Shown here one piece after another: positions 21,832 through 32,731 of a stretch of DNA of 64,000 nucleotides. The DNA is from Zingiber officinale. Taxonomy: Eukaryota; Streptophyta; Magnoliopsida; Zingiberales; Zingiberaceae. Each line of letters starts with the position of its first letter. The first letter of the stretch is position 1. The position numbers and the translations under genes are program-made. The notes below the pieces were generated by a model, which worked only from the letters and a program-made list of their open reading frames with translations, did no database searches and had not been told where the DNA came from. The stretch is taken from NCBI RefSeq assembly GCF_018446385.1, contig NC_055988.1:65655385-65719384 (forward strand), read 5' to 3'.

Positions 21832-23681
21832 TGTTAGTTAGAGCCCTAGAGCCAATCATTTGATGATTGCATTATGGACTTGTTGTATCATATTCTTATA
21901 TAAATAAAGGCATTTGTTTTTTGTCATTATACTTACTTGTATTGGTGCCAAATAAACTAAGTATAATAACGTCCTTAAGTAGAAGGTTCTTACCTATACC
22001 AATCGATTGGTTGAATTGATAGTGAGATGATATAGGGAACACTACTCTTAATCATTCCTAGTCGAGTATTAACATTCAGGGACAATGTTAATGCGATGAG
22101 ATTATCATGTAGGTCAACTCGATGACTTGAGCTCACAAGTCATGGATATAGAGATATCAAGTTGATACATGGGTATGCATTGGAGAATGTATACTGAATG
22201 ACCCGCCATGAGAAATATCATGGATCGTTATATGAGTGTCATATACTTTCACATGTGGCTATTAGTATGACTACTAGTCCTTAGACCTGAAGTCACCATG
22301 GTTCCCTACATAAGGAGTTATGTACTTTGGTTTCGTCAAACGTCACCCATAACTGGGTGGTCTATAAAGGCGATTACTGGGTATGTAACAAATTATGCAG
22401 AGGGATGTGAGTGATGTAGATGAGATCTATCCCTCCTATATGACGGGAGTGACATCGATATTCTTGATAGAGTGAGACCACGAAGTGCATGGCCATGCCC
22501 AAATGAGTCAATATGAGATATTGAGCTCATTTGATTTAGTGAGTCTACTTGGAGTTCAAGATTTAGATTGATCAGAGGATGACACGGTCTATGCCTCACA
22601 TTGATCAATCTAGATGTCTGGGATAGAAGGGCACTTGTCATATTTTGTGAGGAGTCACAATTAGTAGTCACAAGGTGATGTTGGATCTCAACATTCTTGT
22701 AACTTAGGTAGTAATGATATGTTGCTAGATACCGCTCATTACTTATGCTCCTAAATGGGTTTAGGGGCATTGCCAACGTTACAAGAACCTATAGGATCAC
22801 ACACTAAGGACAATTAGATGGAGATTAGGTTCATATGATGAACCAAGAGGATTAGATTCATGTGATGAATCAAATTAGATTAAGAGTAATCCTAATTAGG
22901 CTAATTGAGTTGGACTCAAGTTGATTCATGTGCTCAATGAGTCTAATTTAGATTATGACTCATTGAATCAATTTAATTAAATGAATTAGATTCATTATAT
23001 TAAATTGGCTTGAATTAAATGGTTGGATTAGATCAACCATGAGAGAGATTAAGTCAAGTTTGACTTGACTTGAGAGGAAGAGGAAGAGGAATAGTCAAGT
23101 TTGACTTGACTTTATGCCACATCATTTGTGACTTAGCATTAAGTGGCCAATGATGATGTGCCACATCATCATAGTTAACACATGTGTGTGCCACCTAATG
23201 GAGGTTACAAATTCCCTTTGCTTTAATGTGGCCGGCCACATTAATAAGAGGAGTTACACTTTGTTGTGGCTGGCCACTAAGGGGGAATGAATGGGATTCA
23301 TTTTCATTCAAAGGCATTTTTGATTCCATCTTCTTCCTTGCTCTCTCTTCTTGCTCTCCCTCTCCTCATCTTGTCGAGACCTTCTTGGAGTGCTAGCACA
23401 CTCTAAGGTTCTCCCTCCATCGATTTGTTCGTGTGGATACGCATAGAGAGTTGTCTACCTTGACAACTTGAGATCCGGCATCTCCTTGGACAAACGGGAC
23501 TCGCGAAGGGCACGCTACGAGGGTAAAACTCTTTAACATATAGTTCTAATGTAGATCTATAGGTTGGTAAACTCATACTCATAGTTTTTCGAAAGTTTTA
23601 TTCTTTGCACGGATCTGGTGGCGGGGTTTCGAGGTTTCCGTGACGTCAAAAAGCGGTTTTCGCGGCCCGAAAAACCCAACA
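21832..23681 (+). repeat. Copia-A copy 2 3' LTR
   Basis: A complete LTR of 1850 bp from TGTTAGTTAGAG to CCCAACA, matching 4960-7812 minus its insertion. It contains the TATATAAATA motif near 21896-21906, TTGAC clusters near 23050-23115 and a GTGGCCGGCCAC palindrome near 23229. Its right end directly abuts the Gypsy LTR remnant. Confidence 0.92.
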
Positions 23682-23797
23682 TGGTTCGTGCCAATTCTTG
23701 GTTACGGGTCAAGGCTCACACTCTTGTTATTTAGTTCTTGGGGTTCTATCCACCTTTGTTTTGGGTTCCATCACATTTATTGGTGGGGTTCGTATCA
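23682..23797 (+). repeat. Gypsy 5' LTR, terminal remnant
   Basis: It matches 29326-29441 almost base for base (TGGTTCGTGCC...GGGGTTCGTATCA). Its left boundary is exactly the end of the Copia-A LTR, consistent with the LTR being interrupted by insertion and not deleted. Confidence 0.88.
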
Positions 23798-23799
23798 TC

Positions 23800-23811
23800 T
23801 GGTATCAGAGC
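23800..23811 (+). other. Gypsy primer-binding site
   Basis: TGGTATCAGAGC, complementary to the 3' end of plant initiator methionine tRNA, 3 bases inside the LTR end. Confidence 0.85.
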
Positions 23812-24206
23812 TTCGGTTCAAAGGCAAGTGCAAATCTATCTTTACTTGTTGTTCAGCCAAAAGCAAAAAAAAAATCGTGGAAGAAAATGAAAAAAAAAAA
23901 GAGCGCAACGAAAAGACAAAAAAAAAGAAGAAGAAGAAGAAGAAAGCGAAAAAAAAAACTGCTTGTGTGAATCAAAGTAAATTGTCTTCAACAATTCTTT
24001 TCTTGTTTTCCTTATTCTCAAACTTCTACTCTTTCATTTTTCTCTTAAAATTCTGCCATCATAAGTTTCGATGGTATCTTTTGAATTGCTACGTGATATT
24101 CTGATTTGTTCTAGAATTTGATCAAGAACTGAGAGATATCATCAGGTGAGAGCTACCACCCAAACGTGAGTTGAGTGCTTGTGAGGTTTTCTTTCATTTT
24201 GCAGCC

Positions 24207-25300
24207 ATGTCCAACAACCAGGAGGATGGAGCAAATGAGGGGCTAGGCCACTTCCGAACCTGCAATTACAAGCATTGATGGGGGAGATGCAGCGGATGAT
24301 GAGGGTAGAATTAGAATCTATCCATGAGAGGTTAGATCGGGTGGAGGATGGGACACCAAGAAGACATCAACAAGACCGTATTACTGGACCACAACGAAGA
24401 CATGCCCAAGGGATTGATGTCGAAGAAGATGAAGAGGTTATTGTGGAAGACTTTGATGAGCAAAACTATAATCGGGGCAGGATTGGACATCGAGGAGATA
24501 GAAACGGAACTAGAAGAAATAATGATTTAGGAGGGATTAAGATGAAGATTCCAACCTTCCAAAGGAGAAATGACCCAAAAGCTTACTTGGAATGGGAAAC
24601 TAAGATGGAAATGGTATTTGACTGTCATGAATTCTCAGAGTTTAAAAAGGTAAAGTTAGCTGTCATTGAATTCACTGATTATGCTATTGTTTGGTGGGAT
24701 CAAGTGGTGATGACTCGGAGAAGAAACAGAGAACAACCTGTATCCACTTGGGAGGAGATGAAAGTGCTCATGAGAAGGAGGTTTGTATCCAGCCATTATT
24801 ATAGAAGCTTATATCAGCGGCTTCAAAGATTATCTCAAGGCTCCAAAAGTGTGGATGAATATTTCAAGGGCATAGAGTTGTCCATGATCCGAGCTAATGT
24901 TAATGAAGATCGGGAAGCCACTATGGTCAGGTTTTTACATGGTTTAAATCCACAAATTGCTGATATTGTTGAATTGCAGCATTATGTTGAGCTGTCGGAT
25001 ATGGTCCACCAAGCACAAAAAGTGGAAGAACAACTCAAGAGGAGAGGATTGGCTAGGAAGGGACAACCAATGACTACTCACAGCATATGGCGGACAACTC
25101 CAAGAGAGGAGGAACAACCTCAAAATAAGCCAAAGTTTGAACCCTTCAAGAAGCCCAAACCCACACCATCAACTATTCAAGGTAATCGCGAGCCTATTTC
25201 CTCCAAAACTCGTGATATCAAGTGTTTTAAATGTTAAGGGCATGGTCATATAGCTAGTCAATGTGTGAACAAAAGGGTGATGGTAATAAACGCCCAAGGT
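24207..25300 (+). pseudogene. Gypsy gag, broken
   Basis: The retrotransposon capsid protein. The likely original start is the ATG at 24207 (MSNNQEDG...), but a frameshift near 24250 interrupts it. The main open part starts at 24275 and runs 320 residues. It contains the plant Gypsy gag block (DPKAYLEWETKMEMVFDCH, VWWDQVV, MRRRFVSSHYYRSLYQRLQ) at about residues 100-190 and a basic C-terminus. The zinc knuckle begins CFKC, then a TAA at 25235-25237 (probably from CAA) interrupts it before GHGHIASQC. No full-length capsid is possible. Confidence 0.85.
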
Positions 25301-25331
25301 GAACTTGAGTCGGAAGATGAGGATGAAATAG

Positions 25332-28300
25332 TTGAAGAAGTGCCACAAAAAGAGAACAGTGATGATGAACAACATGCTGTTATCAGAGACTTATTGGTGG
25401 CCCGACGAGTTCTCAATTTACAAGCTAAGGAGGAATAAGGTAATCAAAGGGAAAACTTGTTTCATACCCGTTGCTTTGTCAATAACAAGGTTTGTAGTGT
25501 TATTATTGATGAGGGGAGTTGCACCAATGTGGCAAGTACTGATTTGGTGGAGAAATTGTCACTACCAACTCGGAAACATCCGCGACCTTATCGACTCCAG
25601 TGGCTAAATGATTGCGGAGAAATCAAGGTAATAAAATAAGTCTTGGTAGCAATCTCCATTGGCAAATATGAAGATGAGCTGTTGTGTGACGTGGTTCCCA
25701 TGCATGCATGCCATCTATTGTTGGGAAGACCTTGGCAATTCGATCGAAAGGTAACACATGATGGCCTCACAAATAAGTATAGTTTTACTTTGAAAGGGCA
25801 ACCTATTATTCTTGTACCGTTGACTCCAAGACAAGTTATGGAGGACCAGTTGATCCTAAAAAAGCAAATGAAAAGAAGAAAGAAAAAGAAATTGAGAGAT
25901 AAAAAAATTGATAAAAAAGAAGTAGAGGAAAAGAAAAATGAGAGGAAAGAAGATGAAAGGAAAGAGACAAAAGGAGTGGGCAAGGAAAAAAAAGGAGAGA
26001 GAAAGAAAAATATTTTTTATGTAAAAAAAAGTGAGATTAAGCGAGCTTTGTTTTCAAATCAGCTGCCCCTTATCCTTTTGTATAAGGAGGCACTTTTGAG
26101 CACTAACGACCTTAACAATTCTTTGCCTAGTGTTATTGTTTCTCTCTTACAGGAATTCGAGGAGGTCTTTCCTGAAGAGGTTCCACATGGTTTACCTCCC
26201 ATTAGAGGAATTGAGCACCAAATTGACTTCATACCTGGTGCCTCCATTCCGAATCGACCTGCCTATAGAAGCAATCCGGAGGAAGCAAAGGAACTTCAGA
26301 GGCAAGTTAATGAATTATTAGAAAAGGGGTATGTTCGAGAAAGCATGAGTCCTTGCGTCGTGCCTGTGTTACTAGTTCCCAAGAAGGACGGAACATGGAG
26401 GATGTGTGTGGATTGTCGAGCCATCAACAACATCACGGTAAAGTATCGCCATCCAATTCCTAGGATTGATGATATACTTGATGAATTGCATGATTCTTGT
26501 GTGTTCACAAAAATTGATCTTAGGAGTTGATATCATCAGATTAGGATGAAGGAAGGTGATGAATGGAAAACTGGTTTTAAAACTAAGCATGGCTTATATG
26601 AATGGTTAGTAATGTCTTTTGGCTTAACTAATGCTCCTAGCACTTTTATCCATTTGATGAACCATGTTTTGCGTGCTTTCTTATGGAAATTTGTAGTTGT
26701 GTATTTTGATGATATTTTGATTTTTAGCAGAAGCTTAGAAGAGCATGTTACACATTTAAGGTTAGTTTTGAGTGTGCTAAAAGAAGAAAAGATTTTTGCT
26801 AACCAAGAGGAAAAGGTGTTAGTACTAAAGGCGTTGAGATGGATGAGGAAAAGGTGAAAGCAATCCAAGAGTGGCCAACACCGACAACAATTAGCCAAGT
26901 GAGGAGTTTCCATGGTTTAGCCAGCTTCTATCGACGGTTTGTTCGTGATTTTAGCAATATTGCAGCTCCTCTTACTAAAGTCATCAAGAAAAATAAGTCA
27001 TTCAAGTGGGGAGAGGAGCAAGAGAGGGCCTTCAACACTTTGAAAGAAAAGCTAAGTTATGCTCCTTTACTAATCCTACCAGATTTTTCTAAAACCTTTG
27101 AAATCGAATGTGATGATTCTGGTGTTGGTATAGGTGCTGTGCTTATGCAGGAAATGAGACCCATTGCTTATTTCAGTGAGAAGTTGAGTGGAGCCACTCT
27201 CAACTATCCCACATATGACAAGGAAATGTATGCATTGGTGAGAGCATTGGAGACATGGCAACATTACCTATGGCCAAAAGAATTCGTGATTCACACAGAT
27301 CATCAATCTCTAAAGCATTTGAAGAGCCAACATAAGTTGAACCGACGTCATGCTAAATGGGAAGAATTCATTGAGACATTTCCTTATGTGATCAAATACA
27401 AGCAAGGAAAGGAGAACGTAGTTCCTGATGCACTATCTCGAAGGTATGCTTTACTGTCCACTTTAGATACGAAGTTATTTGGATTTGAATATATCAAGGA
27501 TTTATATACTAATGATACTGATTTTTCTGAGGTGTTCAAAGAATACGATAAGGTTGCATTTGGTAAGTTCTATAGGCATGATGGGTTTTTATTTCGTGAA
27601 AATAGATTGTGTGTGCCTATGTGTTCGTTACGTGAATTATTCACTAGGGAAGCCCATGGTGGTGGATTAATGGGTCATTTTGGCGTTACTAAGACTTTAG
27701 GGGTTTTACAGGATCATTTCTTTTGGCCTCATATGAAACGCGACGTGAAAAGAATTTGTGAGAAGTGTATCACTTGCAAATAAGCTAAATCTAAATTGAA
27801 ACCCCATGGCTTGTATACTCCTTTGCCTATACCTAGTGAACCTTGGACTGATATTTCAATGGACTTTGTTTTGGGATTACCTCGGACCAAGAGAGGGAGA
27901 GATTCAATTTTTGTTGTGGTAGACAGATTCTCTAAAATGGCGCATTTCATTCCATGTCATAAAACCGATGATGCATCGCATATAGTTGAATTATTCTTTA
28001 AAGAGGTTATTAGGTTGCATGGCATGCCTAGGACCATTGTCTCTGATAGAGATGCAAAATTTTTGAGTTATTTTTGGAAGACTTTGTGGGGAAAATTAGG
28101 AACTAAATTGTTGTTCTCTACTACTTGTCACCCCCAAACTGATGGGCAAACTGAAGTGGTCAATCGAACCTTGTCCTTTTTACTTCGTGCGGTCATTAAC
28201 AAGAATTTGAGAATATGGGAAGATTGTCTACCTCATGTTGAATTTGCTTACAATAGGAGCATACATTCTGCGACTAAATTTTCTCCATTTGAAATTGTTT

Positions 28301-28761
28301 ATGGTTTCAATCCCTTGTCACCATTAGATTTGATTCCTTTAGCTATAAGTGAGCATATAAACTTAGATGGTAAGCAGAAGGCCGAATTCGTAAAGAAGAT
28401 TCATGAACAAGCACGACTGAATATTGAGAAAAGAACTCAGCAATACATGCAACAAGCTAACAAGGGGCGCAAGAAAATTGTGTTTGAACCAGGAGAATGG
28501 GTTTGGTTACACCTCCGAAAGGAGCGATTTCCGGACAAACGTCGTTCTAAACTTCTACCTCGAGGGGATGGCCCATTTCAAGTATTAGAGCGCATCAATG
28601 ATAATGCCTACAAACTTGAACTACCAGGTGAGTATGGCGTACATTCTACTTTTAATGTTGCTGACTTATCCCCGTTTGATGCAGGTGATGATTTGAGGAC
28701 AAATCCTTTTCAAGAAGGGGAGAATGATGTATGCCCAAGGGCTAAAGATAGGAGAGATTAG
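25332..28761 (+). pseudogene. Gypsy pol (PR-RT-RNase H-integrase), broken
   Basis: Protease at about 25440-25830 with the active-site segment IDEGSCTN, where Asp-Gly-Gly or Asp-Ser-Gly would be expected; frame breaks near 25440 and a stop at 25637. A Lys/Glu-rich linker lies at 25857-26030. RT at about 26150-26830 has LVPKKDGTWRMCVDCR and YFDDILIFS, with a TGA at 26528 and a frameshift at about 26840. RNase H is at about 27085-27440 ([18 protein letters not shown]). The integrase zinc finger is at about 27640-27780 with a stop at 27781. The DDE core at 27860-28240 is uninterrupted and is followed by a GPF...LSPFD C-terminal module. The frame ends at 28761, inside the 3' LTR. Confidence 0.87.
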
Positions 28762-29441
28762 TTATCACTTCTGGAAGGCCCAATTATAAGACTATGAGCA
28801 AAGCGTTTCAAGGAAGCACTAAATGGACTAATCAAAAAACATTAGGAGGACTATGAGTAAGGAGAAACCAAGATAATCACAACTGCTAGTCGTGGCCTAA
28901 TCCACGTAATCGGGCATAACCATCCATGACTGGTCGCGCTTAACGAAAGAACGCTAATAAGCATGCAAAGCATGGGAATTCGTTCATGCATGAAGATTTA
29001 AGTATTTTAGATTGTTTAATGAAGCATGCAACTTGGGACTCTAATTGTGCATGCATTTATTTTATTTTGGGTTTCTAGATAGCTTGCATGAGGCATGCAA
29101 CATTGGGACTCTAATTGTGCATGTACTTATCTTGTATTTTTCCTTGTTCACTCCCATTATATAAGGGAGGGACATCTTAGTATGAAGGAACTTATTTTTT
29201 TGGTGAGATTGTGTGCTCTCTTAGTTCTTGAAAGAACTTGCTGAGCTTATCGAGTCTACTCTCGTGGCGTTTAACCCATCGAAACTTATCACCCCTAGGT
29301 GTGGCGTTTCTTTCCTTCGTAGGCTTGGTTCGTGCCAATTCTTGGTTACGGGTCAAGGCTCACACTCTTGTCATTTAGTTCTTGGGGTTCTATCCACCTT
29401 TGTTTCGGGTTCCATCACATTTATTGGTGGGGTTCGTATCA
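28725..29441 (+). repeat. Gypsy 3' LTR
   Basis: 717 bp, TGATGTATGCC...GTATCA. A canonical TATA box TATATAAG is at 29158-29165, giving R/U5 of about 0.25 kb. Upstream is a 68-bp duplication (from about 29022 and about 29090) carrying GGGACTCTAATTGTGCATG. The host Copia-A LTR resumes at 29442. Confidence 0.85.
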
Positions 29442-30645
29442 ATGGTTCCCTACATAAGGAGTTACATACTTTGGCTTCGTCAAACGTCACCCGTAACTGG
29501 GTGGACTATAAAGGTGATTACTGGATATGTAACAAATTATACGGAGGGATGTGAGTGATGTAGATGGGATATATCCCTCCTATATAACGGGAGTGACATC
29601 GTTATTCTTGATAGAGTGAGACCACTAAGTGCATGGTCATGCCCAAATGAGTCAATATGAGATATTGAGCTCATTTGATTAGAGTGAGTCTACTTGGAGT
29701 TCAAGATTTAGATAGATTAGAGGATGACATGGTCTATGCCTCGCATTGATCAATCTAGGTGTCAGGGATAGAATGACATTATCGTATATTGTGAGAGTCA
29801 CAATTAGTAGTCACAAAGGTGATGTTGGATCTCAACATTCTTGTAACTTGGGTAGTAATGATGTGTTGCTAGATACCGCTCATTACTTATGCTTCTAAAT
29901 GAGTTTAGGAGCATTGCCAACGTTACAAGAACCTATAGGGTCACACACAAAGGGCAATTAGATGGAGATTCGGTTCATATGATGAACCAAGAGGATTAGA
30001 TTCATGTGATGAACCAAATTGGATTAAGAATAATCCAAATTAGATTAATTGAGTAAGACTCGATTGAGTTAGACTTGAGTTAGACTCAAGTGAGGCTTAA
30101 TGATGATATTCATTGAATTTTGAATTCAATGATAAATGGAATTCAATTTGAATTTTAGATTCAAATTTAGAATGAGTTTCAAAATGGTCATTTAATGAAG
30201 AATATTAAATACTCATTAAGGCTCATTAATGTGTTAATGAGCATTAAGTATTTTCATTACTTAAGCCATTTTTTACTCTTATTTTATTATCGATCATTAT
30301 TATTCCTCCTTGATTCTTCTTCTCTCCCTCTCCTCCTTGGCCGAAACATCCAAGAGTGCTAGCACACTCTAGGTGTTTTTCTCCACCTAATCGTTCGTGT
30401 GGATACACATAGAGGGGTGTTCACTTGACACCCTTGAGATCCGACATCTTCTTGGACGAGCGGTATAAGCGAAGGGCTTCGCTACAAAGGTATATCTTTC
30501 TTCCATGTAGATCTAAGGTAGATCTAGGACTAGAGAAACTTGTACACGAAATTACGAAATTTTATCTTCGCATGGATCCAGTGGTATGAGACTTCGGGGT
30601 TTCCACAACACAAAAATCGATTTTTGCAGCTCGAAAGTCCTAACA
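29442..30645 (+). repeat. Old Copia-A-type LTR, 3' part
   Basis: From ATGGTTCCCTACATAAGG it follows the Copia-A LTR to an end resembling GAAAGTCCTAACA. It is clearly more diverged than the three younger copies, especially after about 30060. No primer-binding site follows, so it is a solo or 3' LTR. The missing 5' half presumably lies left of the window beyond the nested elements. Confidence 0.75.
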
Positions 30646-31319
30646 AAACGATCATACTATTTACGCACATCAGAGCACCCGAATGACAAAAATGCAAAGT
30701 TATGGTCGAAAGAATAGATGCAGGAGAACAAAAGGGGAGATTTCAATCAATGGTTCGAGAACCTATCTATCAAGAGAAATCGAATGTTTTCGGAGGATCC
30801 TCCAAACTCTAAATCATGCATGGTCTCCGATAACTGATGACGATGAGTCGGAGACGTGAGGGAAGGTGAAGAAGAAATGATTAAAGCTACATGATCTCTT
30901 TATTTAATTATATAAAATTTAACTGACTTCTCTATTATTCTAATGGTCTATCTAAAATAATAATAATAATAATAATTTTTAAATAATAATAAATTTAATG
31001 AATTATTCTTAAGCCTGTGTGATTTTTTCATCATGGATCTCCAACAATACAAGTATCATTAAAAAAACGAGAGAGAAAAAGTCAAAATGAGAATTAAGTG
31101 CATCCTTAAGAAAAAACGAAATCTTGATGATTTTTTAGAATTTGAAAACTCCTTGTGATTTACTTACTTGTATCTTACCGTGAGGCTAGCATCGACAATG
31201 AGGGGACGCTTAGAGTGAATGATATCACCTTTTACTTCAATAATAAAAAAAAAATGAGCCTCTTCCTAAGTCGAGCCCTAAAGCGGTTGTCTACCTAGCC
31301 TTATAGAAGGTCCAACCTT
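30646..31319. other. No gene recognised
   Basis: Unique-looking sequence turning AT-rich after about 30890, with a TAA-type microsatellite at 30957-30977. No open frame, RNA gene or transposon end could be supported. Confidence 0.4.
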
Positions 31320-32490
31320 ACTACTTAACATACTAGCACCATTGTGGGACTGGTTTTAAAAAACCAACACCGTAGTGGTTTGGTGTTTAAAAACCAAAAC
31401 TACAACTTAAATACCAGTATTGGTGTGGTGTTGATTTTTTTAAATAGTAAAGGACATATTTTAATTACAAAGCACTGTAAAAACCCACAAAAATAAGAAT
31501 GAGTTCAATCAGAATTCTCTAAGTTCATTAATGAATTTTGACCGAAATTCATTGATGAACTCAAGAAATTTGGATTTATGAAAAGTTGACATGTAATGAA
31601 AGGGTAGTGCAGTGAAGATATTTATGGTGTCCATATCTAGTTCTGACACCCCTATAATAAGTTATCTATATGTGTTGAATGCCTACTTTCATAGATCATT
31701 ATTTTTAACTCAGGTATCAAAACGATACGTTCTACTCGCTAAATCGAAGCTTGTTTAGAAATATACATTTGTTATGGGTTAAACCGATAAGAACCTAGTT
31801 TCAAGCTGAAAAAACATCAATTAAAGCTTTTCTAGGTTCATTAATGAGTTTTGGTCAAAATTTATTGATGAACCTAAAGAGTTTTGATCAGACACATTCT
31901 AAGTGTTATAAGTTTCTGAAGTACCCCAAAGTATATGTGCTCAGAAATATTAGTTTGAAGTCATTAACAATAGTGATCAAAAGATTTTCAAAGTTTATAA
32001 TATTAAGACAATTAAGACATACACTTAACTTATCATAGGGATATTAGGACTAAACATAGATACTATAAATACCTTCACTACACTACCTGTTCCATTACAT
32101 ATCACTTGTTAAGAATCCAAACCCGCTGGGTCCATTAATAAGTTTCGATAAAAATTCATTGATAGACCAGATAGTTCTGATTAGATTCATTCCAACTTAT
32201 GTGAGTTTCTACAGTGTTCCAATATCCAAATATGTCATTCTTTACTTTTAAACAAAAAAATAACACCACAATAGTATTGGTGTTTAGGTTGTGATGTTGA
32301 TTTTTAAACACTAACACTACTATGATGCGGGTTTTTAAAAATTAGCACCACAAGAGAGATAGTATGTTAAACTGTGATACTAATTTTTAATAACCAACAC
32401 TATGGTGATGTTAGTGTTTAAAAATCAATACCACAACTGTATTGATATTTAAGTTTTAATGTTGATTTTTAAATATCAGTATTAAAATAT
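31320..32490. repeat. Long imperfect inverted repeat (foldback element)
   Basis: The left arm (about 31400-31565) reappears as the reverse complement at about 32128-32290. AATACCAGTATTGGTGTGG, a CACTGTAAAAACCCAC block and a TTCATTAATGAATTTTGACC block occur in the same order and spacing. Both arms extend outward into short palindromes of the GTGTTGGTTTTTAAA type. A third copy of the TTCATTAATGAGTTTTGG block lies in the loop at about 31837. It has no coding capacity. It is probably a non-autonomous foldback/MITE-like element; the exact termini are not defined. Confidence 0.6.
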
Positions 32491-32689
32491 TTTTTCATTT
32501 TTTTAATAAAATAAGTCCTCATTATTATTATTTTTTTATAAATATATATTAAAAATAGGAAAAATATTTTTTATTAACTATTCATTTTTTTATTTTTATT
32601 AAAGTTTTAAAATTAAAAATAAATAAATTTTAAGGATTATCTATTAAAATTAAAATTAAAATTAAATTAAATTTAAAAGGAAAAAAATA

Positions 32690-32692
<3 letters not shown>

Positions 32693-32730
<38 letters not shown>
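32693..32730. repeat. (TA)19 microsatellite
   Basis: Nineteen perfect TA units, embedded in AT-rich sequence. Confidence 0.97.

Positions 32731-32731
<1 letters not shown>

Larger units (their letters stand above)
4960..23681 (+). mobile_element. Copia-A copy 2, lacking PBS and most of the leader, split by Copia-B
   Basis: The LTR end at 7812 is followed directly by leader sequence that in copy 3 lies about 1.18 kb downstream of the LTR (near 57890), so the primer-binding site and 5' leader are missing. The internal region continues to about 11956, is interrupted by the minus-strand Copia-B element, and resumes at 21621 in RNase H. The 3' LTR is 21832-23681. The junction CCCAACA/TGGTTCG at 23681/23682 abuts Gypsy LTR sequence, indicating that the Copia array inserted into the Gypsy 5' LTR. 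Confidence 0.88.
23682..29441 (+). mobile_element. Ty3/Gypsy chromovirus-like element (CRM-type suspected)
   Basis: The 5' LTR is represented only by its last 116 bp (23682-23797), matching the end of the 717-bp 3' LTR (28725-29441). The rest must lie left of the window beyond the inserted Copia array. The primer-binding site TGGTATCAGAGC is at 23800-23811. Gag, protease, RT, RNase H and integrase follow in Gypsy order, and the purine tract AGAAGGGGAGA precedes the 3' LTR. The gag style and a pol frame ending 37 bp inside the 3' LTR suggest the CRM lineage, from memory and not verified. It is inserted in an old Copia-A LTR. Confidence 0.85.

Noticed and set aside
29228..29554. 108-codon plus-strand frame
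   Set aside because: Spans the Gypsy LTR/Copia LTR junction; chance frame in repeats.
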